Source: [Ruminococcus] lactaris ATCC 29176 (lineage in GTDB: Bacteria; Bacillota; Clostridia; Lachnospirales; Lachnospiraceae). From it: 64,000 nt of DNA. Location: NCBI RefSeq assembly GCF_025152405.1, contig NZ_CP102292.1, forward strand, positions 620,001 through 684,000, given 5' to 3'. Shown piece by piece: positions 1 through 6,355 of this stretch (position 1 is its first letter; the number at the start of each line of letters is the position of its first letter). The position numbers and the translations under genes were made by a program. The notes beneath the pieces were generated by a model. That model saw only the letters and a program-made list of their open reading frames with translations, ran no database searches and was not told the origin of the DNA.

Positions 1-24
1 GATTCCAAAAGTGCGTAGAAGAAA

Positions 25-52
25 TTAAATCGTATATTAAGATACGATTTAA
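25..52. repeat. perfect inverted repeat upstream of first gene
   Basis: Two 11-nt arms (TTAAATCGTAT and ATACGATTTAA) flank a 6-nt loop. There is no T-tract on the + side, so this may be the end of a gene lying left of the window or an operator. A TATACT-like -10 lies at 113-118, before the first gene, but no good -35 is visible. Confidence 0.4.
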
Positions 53-152
53 TGACAAAAATTAAAAGAAAAAATGCGACAGGATTCTCCTTTTTTCATG
101 ATGATAAAGTGCTATACTGATGCAGATCATTATGAAAAGAGGAGGATTTTTT

Positions 153-857
153 ATGGATGAAAAGAATAAAAAGAATAAGTGGAAGAACAAGAAAATCCTG
201 GGATGTATTTTGACTGTGATTATCATGGTGGCTACGGCAGCGGGAATTTATTTTTATATGAATCGCTTTGATCCTGTCCGTTATGTGCAGGCTGTGCTGG
301 ATGTTTCTTATAAAGAAGAAACTGAGGAGTACAGTAAAATGACGGGAACTTCCAGAAAAGAAGCGGAGGCTGTCTTTGAAAAAAATCTGGATGTAACCAT
401 GGAGAAATTCCATTCATCAGCTATTTCGGAGGAATTGGAAAAGAAGTACAGGATACTTTTTACACAGATCGTCAGGCAGGTTAATTATCAGATCGGAGAA
501 AGTGAAAAGCAGAAAGACGGAAGTTATATAGTTGAACTTGAGATCAGACCGGTCACACTGTTTTCTGATACATATGAGACATTTCAAAGCAAGGCAGAAG
601 AGTATGCACAATCAATTACCAACAAGGTAATGAAAGGAATGGAAATTCCATCGGAAGAAGAGATGCAGGGACAGGTATATCAGATTTATTATGATGTATT
701 GAACGAAGCTTTGCAGGAAGGGATTCGGTATGGGGATAAGAAGAAACTGAAGCTCCATGTCGAAAAGGGAGAGGACGGAGCATATGAGATCCGGGAAAAA
801 GACCGCAGGAAGCTGGATCAACTTCTGGTAGAAAATGCAGGAAAAAATTCAGCTTAA
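153..857 (+). CDS. membrane-anchored hypothetical protein
   Basis: I do not recognise the family. The start ATG at 153 is chosen because GAGGAGG ends 7 nt upstream; the ATG at 120 has no such site. The 234-residue product has a Lys/Asn-rich N-terminus, then one hydrophobic segment (about residues 17-35), then a long charged, mostly helical extracytoplasmic part. The segment is followed directly by hydrophilic sequence with no lipobox, so it is probably an N-terminally anchored protein of the envelope face. Its 3' end lies 16 nt before the next start, so it is probably cotranscribed with the folate gene. No catalytic motif is visible. Confidence 0.7.
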   Translation: MDEKNKKNKWKNKKILGCILTVIIMVATAAGIYFYMNRFDPVRYVQAVLDVSYKEETEEYSKMTGTSRKEAEAVFEKNLDVTMEKFHSSAISEELEKKYRILFTQIVRQVNYQIGESEKQKDGSYIVELEIRPVTLFSDTYETFQSKAEEYAQSITNKVMKGMEIPSEEEMQGQVYQIYYDVLNEALQEGIRYGDKKKLKLHVEKGEDGAYEIREKDRRKLDQLLVENAGKNSA

Positions 858-873
858 AAAGGAAATGTGCAAA

Positions 874-1485
874 ATGGATACAAAAAATGAAATAATAAAA
901 GAACAAAAGAAAGAATTAAGAACTAAAGTAAAGGAAAAAATATCTAAACTATCCAGACGAGAAACTGAAGAGTCGGATAAAAAAATCCTGCATCAGATAA
1001 AATCTCTTGCAGAATATAAAAATGCCGACACAATTTTCTGTTATGTCAGTACAGAAAAAGAAATTAATACCATTCCGCTTTTGCAGGAAATACTGGACAG
1101 TGGAAAAAGACTGGGTGTTCCTAAATGTACCGGAAAAGGAATAATGGATGCCTATGAAATTCAGAATTTAGAACAGTTAAAAATTGGATCCTACGGAATC
1201 CTGGAGCCGGGAGAAGAATGTGATATCATCCTTGATCCGACAGAAATCCAGTTTGCGATCATCCCATGTATTTCCTGTAACCGGAAGGGTGAACGGCTCG
1301 GACATGGCGGGGGGTATTATGACCGTTATCTTGAGAAAATGCCGGAAGACTGTGAAAAAGCAATTCTGTGCAGAGAAAGTCTGATGTGTGATGAAATTCC
1401 AACAGAGGAACATGATGAGCGGATGGATCTGGTGATATCAGAAAACGGGATTATCAGAATAAAAAAAGAGGTGTGCGAAATATGA
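874..1485 (+). CDS. 5-formyltetrahydrofolate cyclo-ligase
   Basis: ATP-dependent conversion of 5-formyl-THF to 5,10-methenyl-THF in the cytoplasmic one-carbon pool. The diagnostic C-terminal GHGGGYYDRYL motif is present and is preceded by the IPCISCNRKGERLG stretch; a basic N-terminal helix (KKELRTKVKEKI) is usual for the family. The product is 203 aa, normal size. The ATG at 874 is preferred over 835 and 865 because AAGGA lies about 11 nt before it. The gene ends in a hairpin shared with lepB, which converges on it. Confidence 0.9.
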   Translation: MDTKNEIIKEQKKELRTKVKEKISKLSRRETEESDKKILHQIKSLAEYKNADTIFCYVSTEKEINTIPLLQEILDSGKRLGVPKCTGKGIMDAYEIQNLEQLKIGSYGILEPGEECDIILDPTEIQFAIIPCISCNRKGERLGHGGGYYDRYLEKMPEDCEKAILCRESLMCDEIPTEEHDERMDLVISENGIIRIKKEVCEI

Positions 1486-1509
1486 TTTTCATTTTCGCAC
1501 ACCTTTTTT
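1469..1509. terminator. bidirectional terminator
   Basis: AGGTGTGCGAAA and its complement flank an 11-nt loop; an A-run precedes and a T-run follows. It serves the folate gene on + and the signal peptidase gene on -. Confidence 0.85.
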
Positions 1510-1518
1510 GATAAAATC

Positions 1519-2082
1519 TTATTCAAGAATTTTAAATTCAGAAATCGGCCAGTAGCGGAAGATCGCCTTTCCGAGAATCTCATCTTTTGTAACAAAAGTA
1601 TTGGTCCAGTAGCGAGAATCTTTGGAGTCATTGCGGTTGTCTCCCATGACAAAATAACTGTTCTCCGGTACTGTATACGGACCGAAAGATCCGACCATGG
1701 TTTCTTTCGTCTGCACATCCTCAAGTGGTTCATCAGAACCATTCAGATAGATCTTTCCATCCCGGATCTCAACCGTTTCTCCGGGAAGTCCGATGATCCT
1801 TTTGATGAATAACTGACTTTCGTCATCCGGATAGCGGAAAATAATAATATCAAACCGCTGCGGATCGCTGAAACTGTATGCAAACCGGTTCCCAATGACG
1901 CGGTCACCGGTCATAATCGTATTTTCCATAGATCCGGAAGGAATCTGAGCATTTACAATAACGAAATTATCTATAGCCAGTGCAATCAGAACAGCAGCAA
2001 CAATGGCGGCTACCCACTGAAATAATTCTCTTGCTGTGGAAACTGACTCTTCTTTCTCTTTTCTTTTATGCCGTATATTCAT
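1519..2082 (-). CDS. lepB: signal peptidase I
   Basis: Membrane serine protease that removes signal peptides from exported preproteins. The start at 2082 gives 187 aa, with GAGG about 9 nt upstream; longer reading upstream lacks a ribosome site. A cytoplasmic Lys/Arg/Glu-rich tail is followed by one transmembrane helix (about 21-43). Then come the family boxes: PSGSM with the nucleophile Ser51, the KRIIGLPGE box with the general base Lys94, and GDNRNDSKDSR near the C-terminus. All catalytic residues are intact. It is monocistronic and convergent with the folate gene. Confidence 0.95.
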   Translation of the reverse strand: MNIRHKRKEKEESVSTARELFQWVAAIVAAVLIALAIDNFVIVNAQIPSGSMENTIMTGDRVIGNRFAYSFSDPQRFDIIIFRYPDDESQLFIKRIIGLPGETVEIRDGKIYLNGSDEPLEDVQTKETMVGSFGPYTVPENSYFVMGDNRNDSKDSRYWTNTFVTKDEILGKAIFRYWPISEFKILE

Positions 2083-2194
2083 AAATGATACCTCATTTCT
2101 GTCAGAAGCTGACTCTGTAATCATAGCATAAAAATCCCGGCTTGAAAATACAAAGAAAAAGAACTTTTGGCTGTAAAAAGATTGCAGAAAAGAT

Positions 2195-2223
2195 TGAAAG
2201 AACATATATTCGTGTTATATAAT
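2195..2223 (+). promoter_or_regulatory. promoter with LexA-like box before secreted nuclease
   Basis: TTGAAA (2195-2200), 17-nt spacer, TATAAT (2218-2223). The 14-mer AGAACATATATTCG (2199-2212) covers the end of the -35 and the start of the spacer. It agrees at 12 of 14 positions with the Gram-positive LexA/DinR box CGAACRNRYGTTYG. The promoter is clear; the operator is inference. Confidence 0.55.
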
Positions 2224-2357
2224 AGATTTGTTCATTTAATGAAAGATGCGAAAGCTTCCCGGAAGAATCTTTATTTCTTATAGAAAGAAGATTTCCAAGA
2301 CCGGGGGATAAAAAAGAATGATCGTATAGATCAGTACGGATGAATAGGGAGACGAAT

Positions 2358-3437
2358 ATGAAAGATAAAAAGAGAAGAACTTATGGTTTTCTGACCGGAT
2401 TGCTGCTGATCCTGTCAGTATGTCTGACTTCCTGCGGTAACCAGGGGCAGACAGATTCAGGGAAAGACAGCAATACTCAGTCAGGCACGAAAGTGGCTGC
2501 GGAAGATCATTCTGCCGAAGAAAAGGGTTCAGACAGTGAATCCTATGTGACGGTTGATGATGTTCCGGCATATTCAGGAGAGCCATATGTGGAGGTAAAT
2601 GATAATCAGCCGGAGTTTACGGAAGAAGAGCTTACGACAGTATCCTATGAGGAATACAGTGAACTGGATGAGCTTGGAAGATGTCAGTCGGCAGAAGCGT
2701 GCATCGGACAGGATCTGATGCCGACAGAAACGAGGGAGAGTATCAGCAGTGTGAAGCCGACCGGCTGGAAGAATAAATCCTATGATACCGTGGATGGTGG
2801 ATATGTGTATAACCGTTGTCACCTGATCGGATTCCAGTTGACAGGTGAGAATGCAAATGAAGAGAATCTGATCACAGGAACACGCTATATGAATGTAGAA
2901 GGTATGCTGCCTTTCGAGGATGAGGTGGCAGCGTATATCAAAGAAACCGACAATCATGTGATGTACCGTGTGACACCGGTTTTTGAGGGGGATGACCTGG
3001 TTGCCTCAGGAGTACAGATGCAGGCAGAGTCAGTAGAAGATGATGGAGTGGGAATCAGCTTTAATGTATATGTATATAATGTACAGCCGTATGTAGTGAT
3101 TGATTATAAAACCGGAGAAAACTGGGAAGGTGATGAGATTGCAGAGCCAGAAGGAAAATGGGCAGACGGTACAGAAGCAGATCCTTCAGATTCAAAATCA
3201 GATTCAAAATCAGATTCAAAGATAAATGCAAAGACAGATTCTGCGGCAACGTCAAAGGCAGAGGCAAAAGATACGAAGGAGCAGACGTATATTCTCAATA
3301 AGAATACAAAGAAATTTCATAAACCGGAATGTTCTGGTGCAAAGAAGATCAAGGCTAAAAATAAAGGTGAATATACGGGTTCAAGACAGACGTTGATCGA
3401 TGAAGGATATGAACCCTGTGGAAATTGTAATCCTTAG
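2358..3437 (+). CDS. secreted DNA/RNA non-specific endonuclease lipoprotein
   Basis: Extracellular nuclease anchored as a lipoprotein. The ATG at 2358 is used because AGGGAGA ends 6-7 nt upstream. The signal peptide ends in a lipobox (LTSCGN), followed by an acidic Ser/Gly linker. The central part has the NRCHLIGFQLTGENANEENL signature of the beta-beta-alpha-metal nuclease family; its His is the expected general base. A low-complexity SKSD repeat linker follows. A final roughly 45-residue Ada-like module (FHKPECSGAKKIK ... GYEPCGNCNP) has Cys residues that could bind zinc. Such secreted nucleases serve DNA scavenging or competence in relatives; the exact role here is not known. Confidence 0.85.
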   Translation: MKDKKRRTYGFLTGLLLILSVCLTSCGNQGQTDSGKDSNTQSGTKVAAEDHSAEEKGSDSESYVTVDDVPAYSGEPYVEVNDNQPEFTEEELTTVSYEEYSELDELGRCQSAEACIGQDLMPTETRESISSVKPTGWKNKSYDTVDGGYVYNRCHLIGFQLTGENANEENLITGTRYMNVEGMLPFEDEVAAYIKETDNHVMYRVTPVFEGDDLVASGVQMQAESVEDDGVGISFNVYVYNVQPYVVIDYKTGENWEGDEIAEPEGKWADGTEADPSDSKSDSKSDSKINAKTDSAATSKAEAKDTKEQTYILNKNTKKFHKPECSGAKKIKAKNKGEYTGSRQTLIDEGYEPCGNCNP

Positions 3438-3439
3438 TC

Positions 3440-3540
3440 ATTGCAATCTTTGGGTCAGAAAGATGTTCGGATCATTATAACATTCATTCCACCCTTACCG
3501 ATGATAACGCGTACTCCGGTTTCCCTTACAAATTCATATT
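3440..3540 (-). pseudogene. possible 3' remnant of a fumarate/tartrate hydratase beta-type gene
   Basis: Read on the - strand, about 30 codons end in a stop and contain GVRVIIGKGGMN. This resembles the IIGKGGM loop of class I fumarate/tartrate hydratase beta subunits. No start or upstream coding sequence is present; the 5' side is AT-rich noncoding sequence. This is a tentative reading of a very short stretch. Confidence 0.25.
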
Positions 3541-3586
3541 CAAATTTTTCAAAGTGATAAAATATTGTAAAATATTTAAAAAATTA

Positions 3587-3615
3587 TTGACAAATTAATA
3601 CATGTAAAGTATACT
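3587..3615 (+). promoter_or_regulatory. tRNA-Trp promoter
   Basis: TTGACA (3587-3592), 17-nt spacer, TATACT (3610-3615), about 33 nt before the mature tRNA 5' end. Near-consensus strong promoter. Confidence 0.85.
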
Positions 3616-3648
3616 TAATAAGTCGCTTGACGAAAGTGACAACTGAAT

Positions 3649-3719
3649 AGGGGATTGGTCAAATGGTATGATAGGGGTCTCCAAAACCTTTGGTGGGAGT
3701 TCGATTCTCTCATCCCCTG
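3649..3719 (+). tRNA. tRNA-Trp (CCA)
   Basis: The 71-nt cloverleaf can be drawn directly: acceptor AGGGGAT/ATCCCCT, D stem GTC/GAT, anticodon stem GGGGT/ACCTT with loop CTCCAAA (anticodon CCA at 3681-3683), T stem GGGAG/CTCTC with TTCGATT loop, discriminator G. CCA is not encoded. It has its own strong promoter and terminator. Confidence 0.95.
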
Positions 3720-3731
3720 TTGACTGAAGAG

Positions 3732-3769
3732 TCAGAAACCTTGAATTTTCAAGGCTTCTGGCTTTTTTC
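3732..3769 (+). terminator. tRNA-Trp terminator
   Basis: Imperfect stem GTCAGAAACCTTGAA / TTCAAGGCTTCTGGC followed by six T, 13 nt after the tRNA. Confidence 0.8.
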
Positions 3770-3788
3770 ATTTTCTGGATAATTCCAA

Positions 3789-3809
3789 TGTAGTCAAGTA
3801 TGTAGTCAA
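3789..3809. repeat. TGTAGTCAA direct repeat next to tRNA-Trp (possible attachment-site scar)
   Basis: TGTAGTCAA occurs twice, 12 nt apart, just past the tRNA terminator. Short direct repeats of this kind are typical of arm sites for tyrosine integrases of elements that target tRNA 3' ends. No integrase gene is present, so this could at most be a scar. Confidence 0.3.
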
Positions 3810-3841
3810 ATAGGAATCGTTTTATGTTATACTGTTTTATA

Positions 3842-3858
3842 GATGTCGGGGTCAAAAA
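3842..3858 (+). repeat. solitary end of the 194-bp inverted-end element family
   Basis: GATGTCGGGGTCAAAA matches the left end of the dispersed elements described below, but no second end follows. It abuts the 3' end of the MATE gene. It is probably a degraded copy. Confidence 0.5.
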
Positions 3859-3861
3859 AGT

Positions 3862-5193
3862 TTACAAAGCTCTTACTTTCTTATGGTAGATCCAGTAAGA
3901 AATAATTGCAGTAATTGCCTCAGTGATCCAAAATGCGTGCCAGACGCCGGATGCCCCCTGCAGCAGGCTTAAAAGAAAAGCCAGTGGAATGATGATCAGC
4001 GTATAACGGCAGAGCGAGATAATGAGGGATGGTAATCCCATTCCAAGTCCTTCTAAAGCTCCCGAACTTGTAACTGAAATAGAAGATACAAGGAATCCGA
4101 GGCAGATAATACGAAGAGCAGAGGAACCAATCTTTATGGTTGCAGGTGTAGTTGTGAACAGATGGATCAGAGTTCCGGGAATGCATAAGCACAGGACAGT
4201 TCCAATTGCCATGATTGCCAGAACAAGGATCAAAGAAGTCTGATAAATCTTATTTACACGATGATGTTCCTTTGCACCATAATTATATCCGATCAGTGGC
4301 CGCATCCCCTGGATGACTCCGTTAGCAGGAAGGTATAAGAAGGTCTGTAATTTGTAATAGACTCCAAGCACAAAGACATAAGATTGACCGAAGCCTGCCA
4401 GGATTACATTTAATGATGAAATAAGCAGGGAAGGAAGTGCCATGTTCAGACTTGCAGGAATCCCGATGGAGTACATTTTTTTACAAAGTGAAGCATCCGG
4501 TTTAAAATAAGCTCTTCTGAATTTTACAGAGATTGGATCGACTATGTAAAAAATAAGATAAAGGATCGCACTGAATGTCTGTCCGAGGCCTGTTGCGAGT
4601 GCTGCACCTTCGATCCCAAGTGAAGGAAATGGTCCAAGTCCAAAGATCAGGACCGGATCGAGAAAAATGTTGACAAGGCATCCGCTCATCAGACAGATCA
4701 TGGAGACATTCATTTTACCAACAGCTTGAAAAACCTTTTCAAATACCAGTTCCCATGCAAAAAATACAGAAAATAAAAATACGATTTTTGAATAACGAAG
4801 CCCTAAAGTGATAATTTCTGTATCGTTGGTAAAGAGACTGAGAAAAGGGTGGATAACTACAAGGCAGATAATCATCAAGAGAATACCGTGAAATGTTCCG
4901 AGGAGCATTCCCTGACTTGCTGCCTGAGCTGCCTTTTTCTGATCTGCTGCTCCCAGATAAAAGGAAATGACGGCATTAATCCCGATTCCAAAACCGATCA
5001 TAACTGCATTGATCAGATTTTGAACAGGGAATACCAAAGAAAGTGCGGTCATTGCATTTTCACTGATCTTAGCAACAAAAAAGCTGTCAACGATATTATA
5101 AAGTGAATTTACGAGCATAGACACAACCATTGGTAATGACATTTTTAACAGAAGGTTCAGGATTGGTTGTTCTTTCATATAAGTTTGTTCCAT
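3862..5193 (-). CDS. MATE family multidrug efflux transporter (mepA-like)
   Basis: Cation-coupled multidrug/toxin extrusion protein of the inner membrane, 443 aa, with the usual twelve hydrophobic segments in two homologous halves (PMVVSMLVNSLYNIVDSFFV at the start of the first). AAAGGAG stands 9 nt before the start. The gene follows a roughly 200-nt leader with its own consensus promoter, a folded domain and an intrinsic terminator, so expression is probably controlled by transcription attenuation. MATE genes in clostridia are the known targets of guanidine-IV (mepA-motif) riboswitches, which makes guanidinium or similar cations likely substrates here; that is inference. Confidence 0.9.
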   Translation of the reverse strand: MEQTYMKEQPILNLLLKMSLPMVVSMLVNSLYNIVDSFFVAKISENAMTALSLVFPVQNLINAVMIGFGIGINAVISFYLGAADQKKAAQAASQGMLLGTFHGILLMIICLVVIHPFLSLFTNDTEIITLGLRYSKIVFLFSVFFAWELVFEKVFQAVGKMNVSMICLMSGCLVNIFLDPVLIFGLGPFPSLGIEGAALATGLGQTFSAILYLIFYIVDPISVKFRRAYFKPDASLCKKMYSIGIPASLNMALPSLLISSLNVILAGFGQSYVFVLGVYYKLQTFLYLPANGVIQGMRPLIGYNYGAKEHHRVNKIYQTSLILVLAIMAIGTVLCLCIPGTLIHLFTTTPATIKIGSSALRIICLGFLVSSISVTSSGALEGLGMGLPSLIISLCRYTLIIIPLAFLLSLLQGASGVWHAFWITEAITAIISYWIYHKKVRAL

Positions 5194-5279
5194 TTTCAGA
5201 CTCCTTTCGGGATTTCTCAGTTGTTAAGCATACGACAAAGATCCAATGGATCTTTTTTAGTATTAATAAGTTATGACAT

Positions 5280-5318
5280 AAAAAAACCACATGACTGCCA
5301 GGAAAAGTAGTCATGTGG
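5280..5318 (-). terminator. leader terminator of the MATE gene
   Basis: On the - strand CCACATGACT and AGTCATGTGG form a 10-bp stem followed by an uninterrupted T-run (5286-5280). It lies between the folded leader and the MATE start codon, the arrangement of a transcription-attenuating riboswitch. Confidence 0.8.
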
Positions 5319-5326
5319 CGAAAAGT

Positions 5327-5375
5327 AGTATCACATTATGCCGGAAACCATTTGCCCGTCATTCATCGTGATACT
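5327..5375 (-). promoter_or_regulatory. candidate guanidine-IV (mepA-type) riboswitch aptamer
   Basis: On the - strand an 8-bp stem AGTATCAC/GTGATACT encloses an inner stem ATG-CGG/CCG-CAT (each side with a one-base bulge) and a purine-rich loop GCAAATGGTTT. It lies in the 5' leader, about 20 nt after the presumed start of transcription and 8 nt before the terminator hairpin. A structured leader plus terminator before a MATE gene is the setting known for guanidine-IV riboswitches. I could not compare it with the covariance model, so the class is inference. Confidence 0.5.
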
Positions 5376-5404
5376 CCAAAAATCCACATCAGTTTTAGAA
5401 ACTA

Positions 5405-5433
5405 ATTATATCGCTGAAATACGGAAGTGTCAA
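5405..5433 (-). promoter_or_regulatory. promoter of MATE leader
   Basis: On the - strand TTGACA (5433-5428), 17-nt spacer, TATAAT (5410-5405): perfect sigma-A consensus, giving a leader of about 200 nt. Confidence 0.85.
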
Positions 5434-5484
5434 GGATAAACGGGTATACAAAAAATCCATGAATAATCGCAAAAAGAGCATACG

Positions 5485-5523
5485 AAAAATCCACCATACG
5501 CTTCTACAAGTCATACAGTGGAT
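5485..5523 (-). terminator. terminator of the tandem-repeat transcript
   Basis: On the - strand ATCCAC ... GTGGAT with an inner loop, followed by TTTTT. It closes the transcription unit that begins at about 5900. Confidence 0.55.
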
Positions 5524-5540
5524 CTTTCAATTTATTCCAT

Positions 5541-5873
5541 CCATTGGAATATCCTCCTTCTTCAATTAATATCTATTTAAAACTATTATCTCAAATAGTG
5601 AAATTTTATTTAAAAATTAACGTCCCATTGGATTGTACCTCTTTCATAAAATTCGTTCTTATGTTCTTAATTAGAATTAAATTAACATCCCATCGGTCTG
5701 TAGCTCTTTCATAAAATTCATATCAGATTAAAGTTAAAGACTTTTTATCCCATTGGATTGTACCCCTTTCGTAAATTTTGTTCTGGATTAAAATTAATGT
5801 CCCATTGGTCTATACCTCTTTCATTAGATTATTGGATTAAGTTTAAGTTTTTGGTGGTCCGTACCTCCTTTTC
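5541..5873 (-). ncRNA. tandem-repeat transcript with mini-ORFs (unknown class)
   Basis: Six diverged copies of a roughly 20-nt core, read on the - strand as GAAAGAGGTACAATCCAATGG, lie 51-82 nt apart (cores at 5851-5873, 5800-5822, 5748-5770, 5688-5710, 5623-5645, 5541-5560). AT-rich spacers separate them. Each core starts with a Shine-Dalgarno-like GAGG/GGAGG. In five copies an ATG follows 5-8 nt later and opens an ORF of only two to five codons (MGH, MG, MGC, MGR, MDGIN). A strong promoter precedes the array and a hairpin terminator follows it. No longer reading frame exists. The unit may be a regulatory or decoy RNA, or an array of translated micro-ORFs. Confidence 0.5.
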
Positions 5874-5907
5874 TTTTATTTGGTGTTCGTTTTCTTTTGT
5901 TGACTAT

Positions 5908-5936
5908 ATATTAACTCTCAAAACACGTTTTGTCAA
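5908..5936 (-). promoter_or_regulatory. promoter of the tandem-repeat transcript
   Basis: On the - strand TTGACA (5936-5931), 17-nt spacer, TAATAT (5913-5908). Strong match; transcription would start near 5900 and run into the repeat array. Confidence 0.8.
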
Positions 5937-6089
5937 TAGAAAATCTGATAAAAAATAAAAGTAATTTAAATTAACAGAAAATAAATGAAAATATAAAAAA
6001 TATACAGAACTGAAACTGGGCAGTATGCGACTGGATTTTTTAGAACCTTGTCCTTATACTAAAGGATAGAAAAGGGAGGCAATAAAAAG

Positions 6090-6278
6090 ATGAGCAGAAA
6101 TGAGAGAGTCAGTTGTGAGAGCTGTACTTATTATATTTATGATGAAGACTATGAAAGTTATGTATGTGATAAAAATATGGATGAAGATGAATATATCCGT
6201 CTGATGACAGATCGTTATTTCCAGTGTCCATTTTACAGAAATGGTGATGAATATGCAGTTGTCCGTAAGCAGATGTAG
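6090..6278 (+). CDS. small four-cysteine protein, DUF6472-like
   Basis: The 62-aa acidic protein has a CESCTYY ... VCDKN ... CPFYRNGDEYAVVRKQM pattern whose four Cys could bind one zinc. It resembles the short clostridial family DUF6472, whose function is unknown. GGGAGG lies 11 nt before the ATG. A TATACT -10 is visible at 6055-6060. It stands alone upstream of the SOS-type promoter of the helicase operon. Confidence 0.75.
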   Translation: MSRNERVSCESCTYYIYDEDYESYVCDKNMDEDEYIRLMTDRYFQCPFYRNGDEYAVVRKQM

Positions 6279-6289
6279 CATTCTGCTGA

Positions 6290-6337
6290 TTGTATGGAAA
6301 AGAAATCTGTGGTATGATGAATACGAACATACATTCG
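6290..6337 (+). promoter_or_regulatory. promoter with LexA-type operator before helicase operon
   Basis: TTGTAT (6290-6295), 17-nt spacer, TATGAT (6313-6318), then CGAACATACATTCG at 6324-6337, exactly over the expected start of transcription. The 14-mer matches the Gram-positive LexA/DinR consensus at 13 of 14 positions. Confidence 0.75.
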
Positions 6338-6355
6338 TAAAGGCGGCATGAAGAA

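Noticed and set aside
5541..5873. CRISPR array
   Set aside because: The repeats diverge and are unevenly spaced (51-82 nt), the spacers are AT-rich and partly similar to each other, and no cas gene is near.
5758..5958. 66-aa + strand ORF over the tandem array
   Set aside because: Lies on the strand opposite the promoter and repeats, without a ribosome site.
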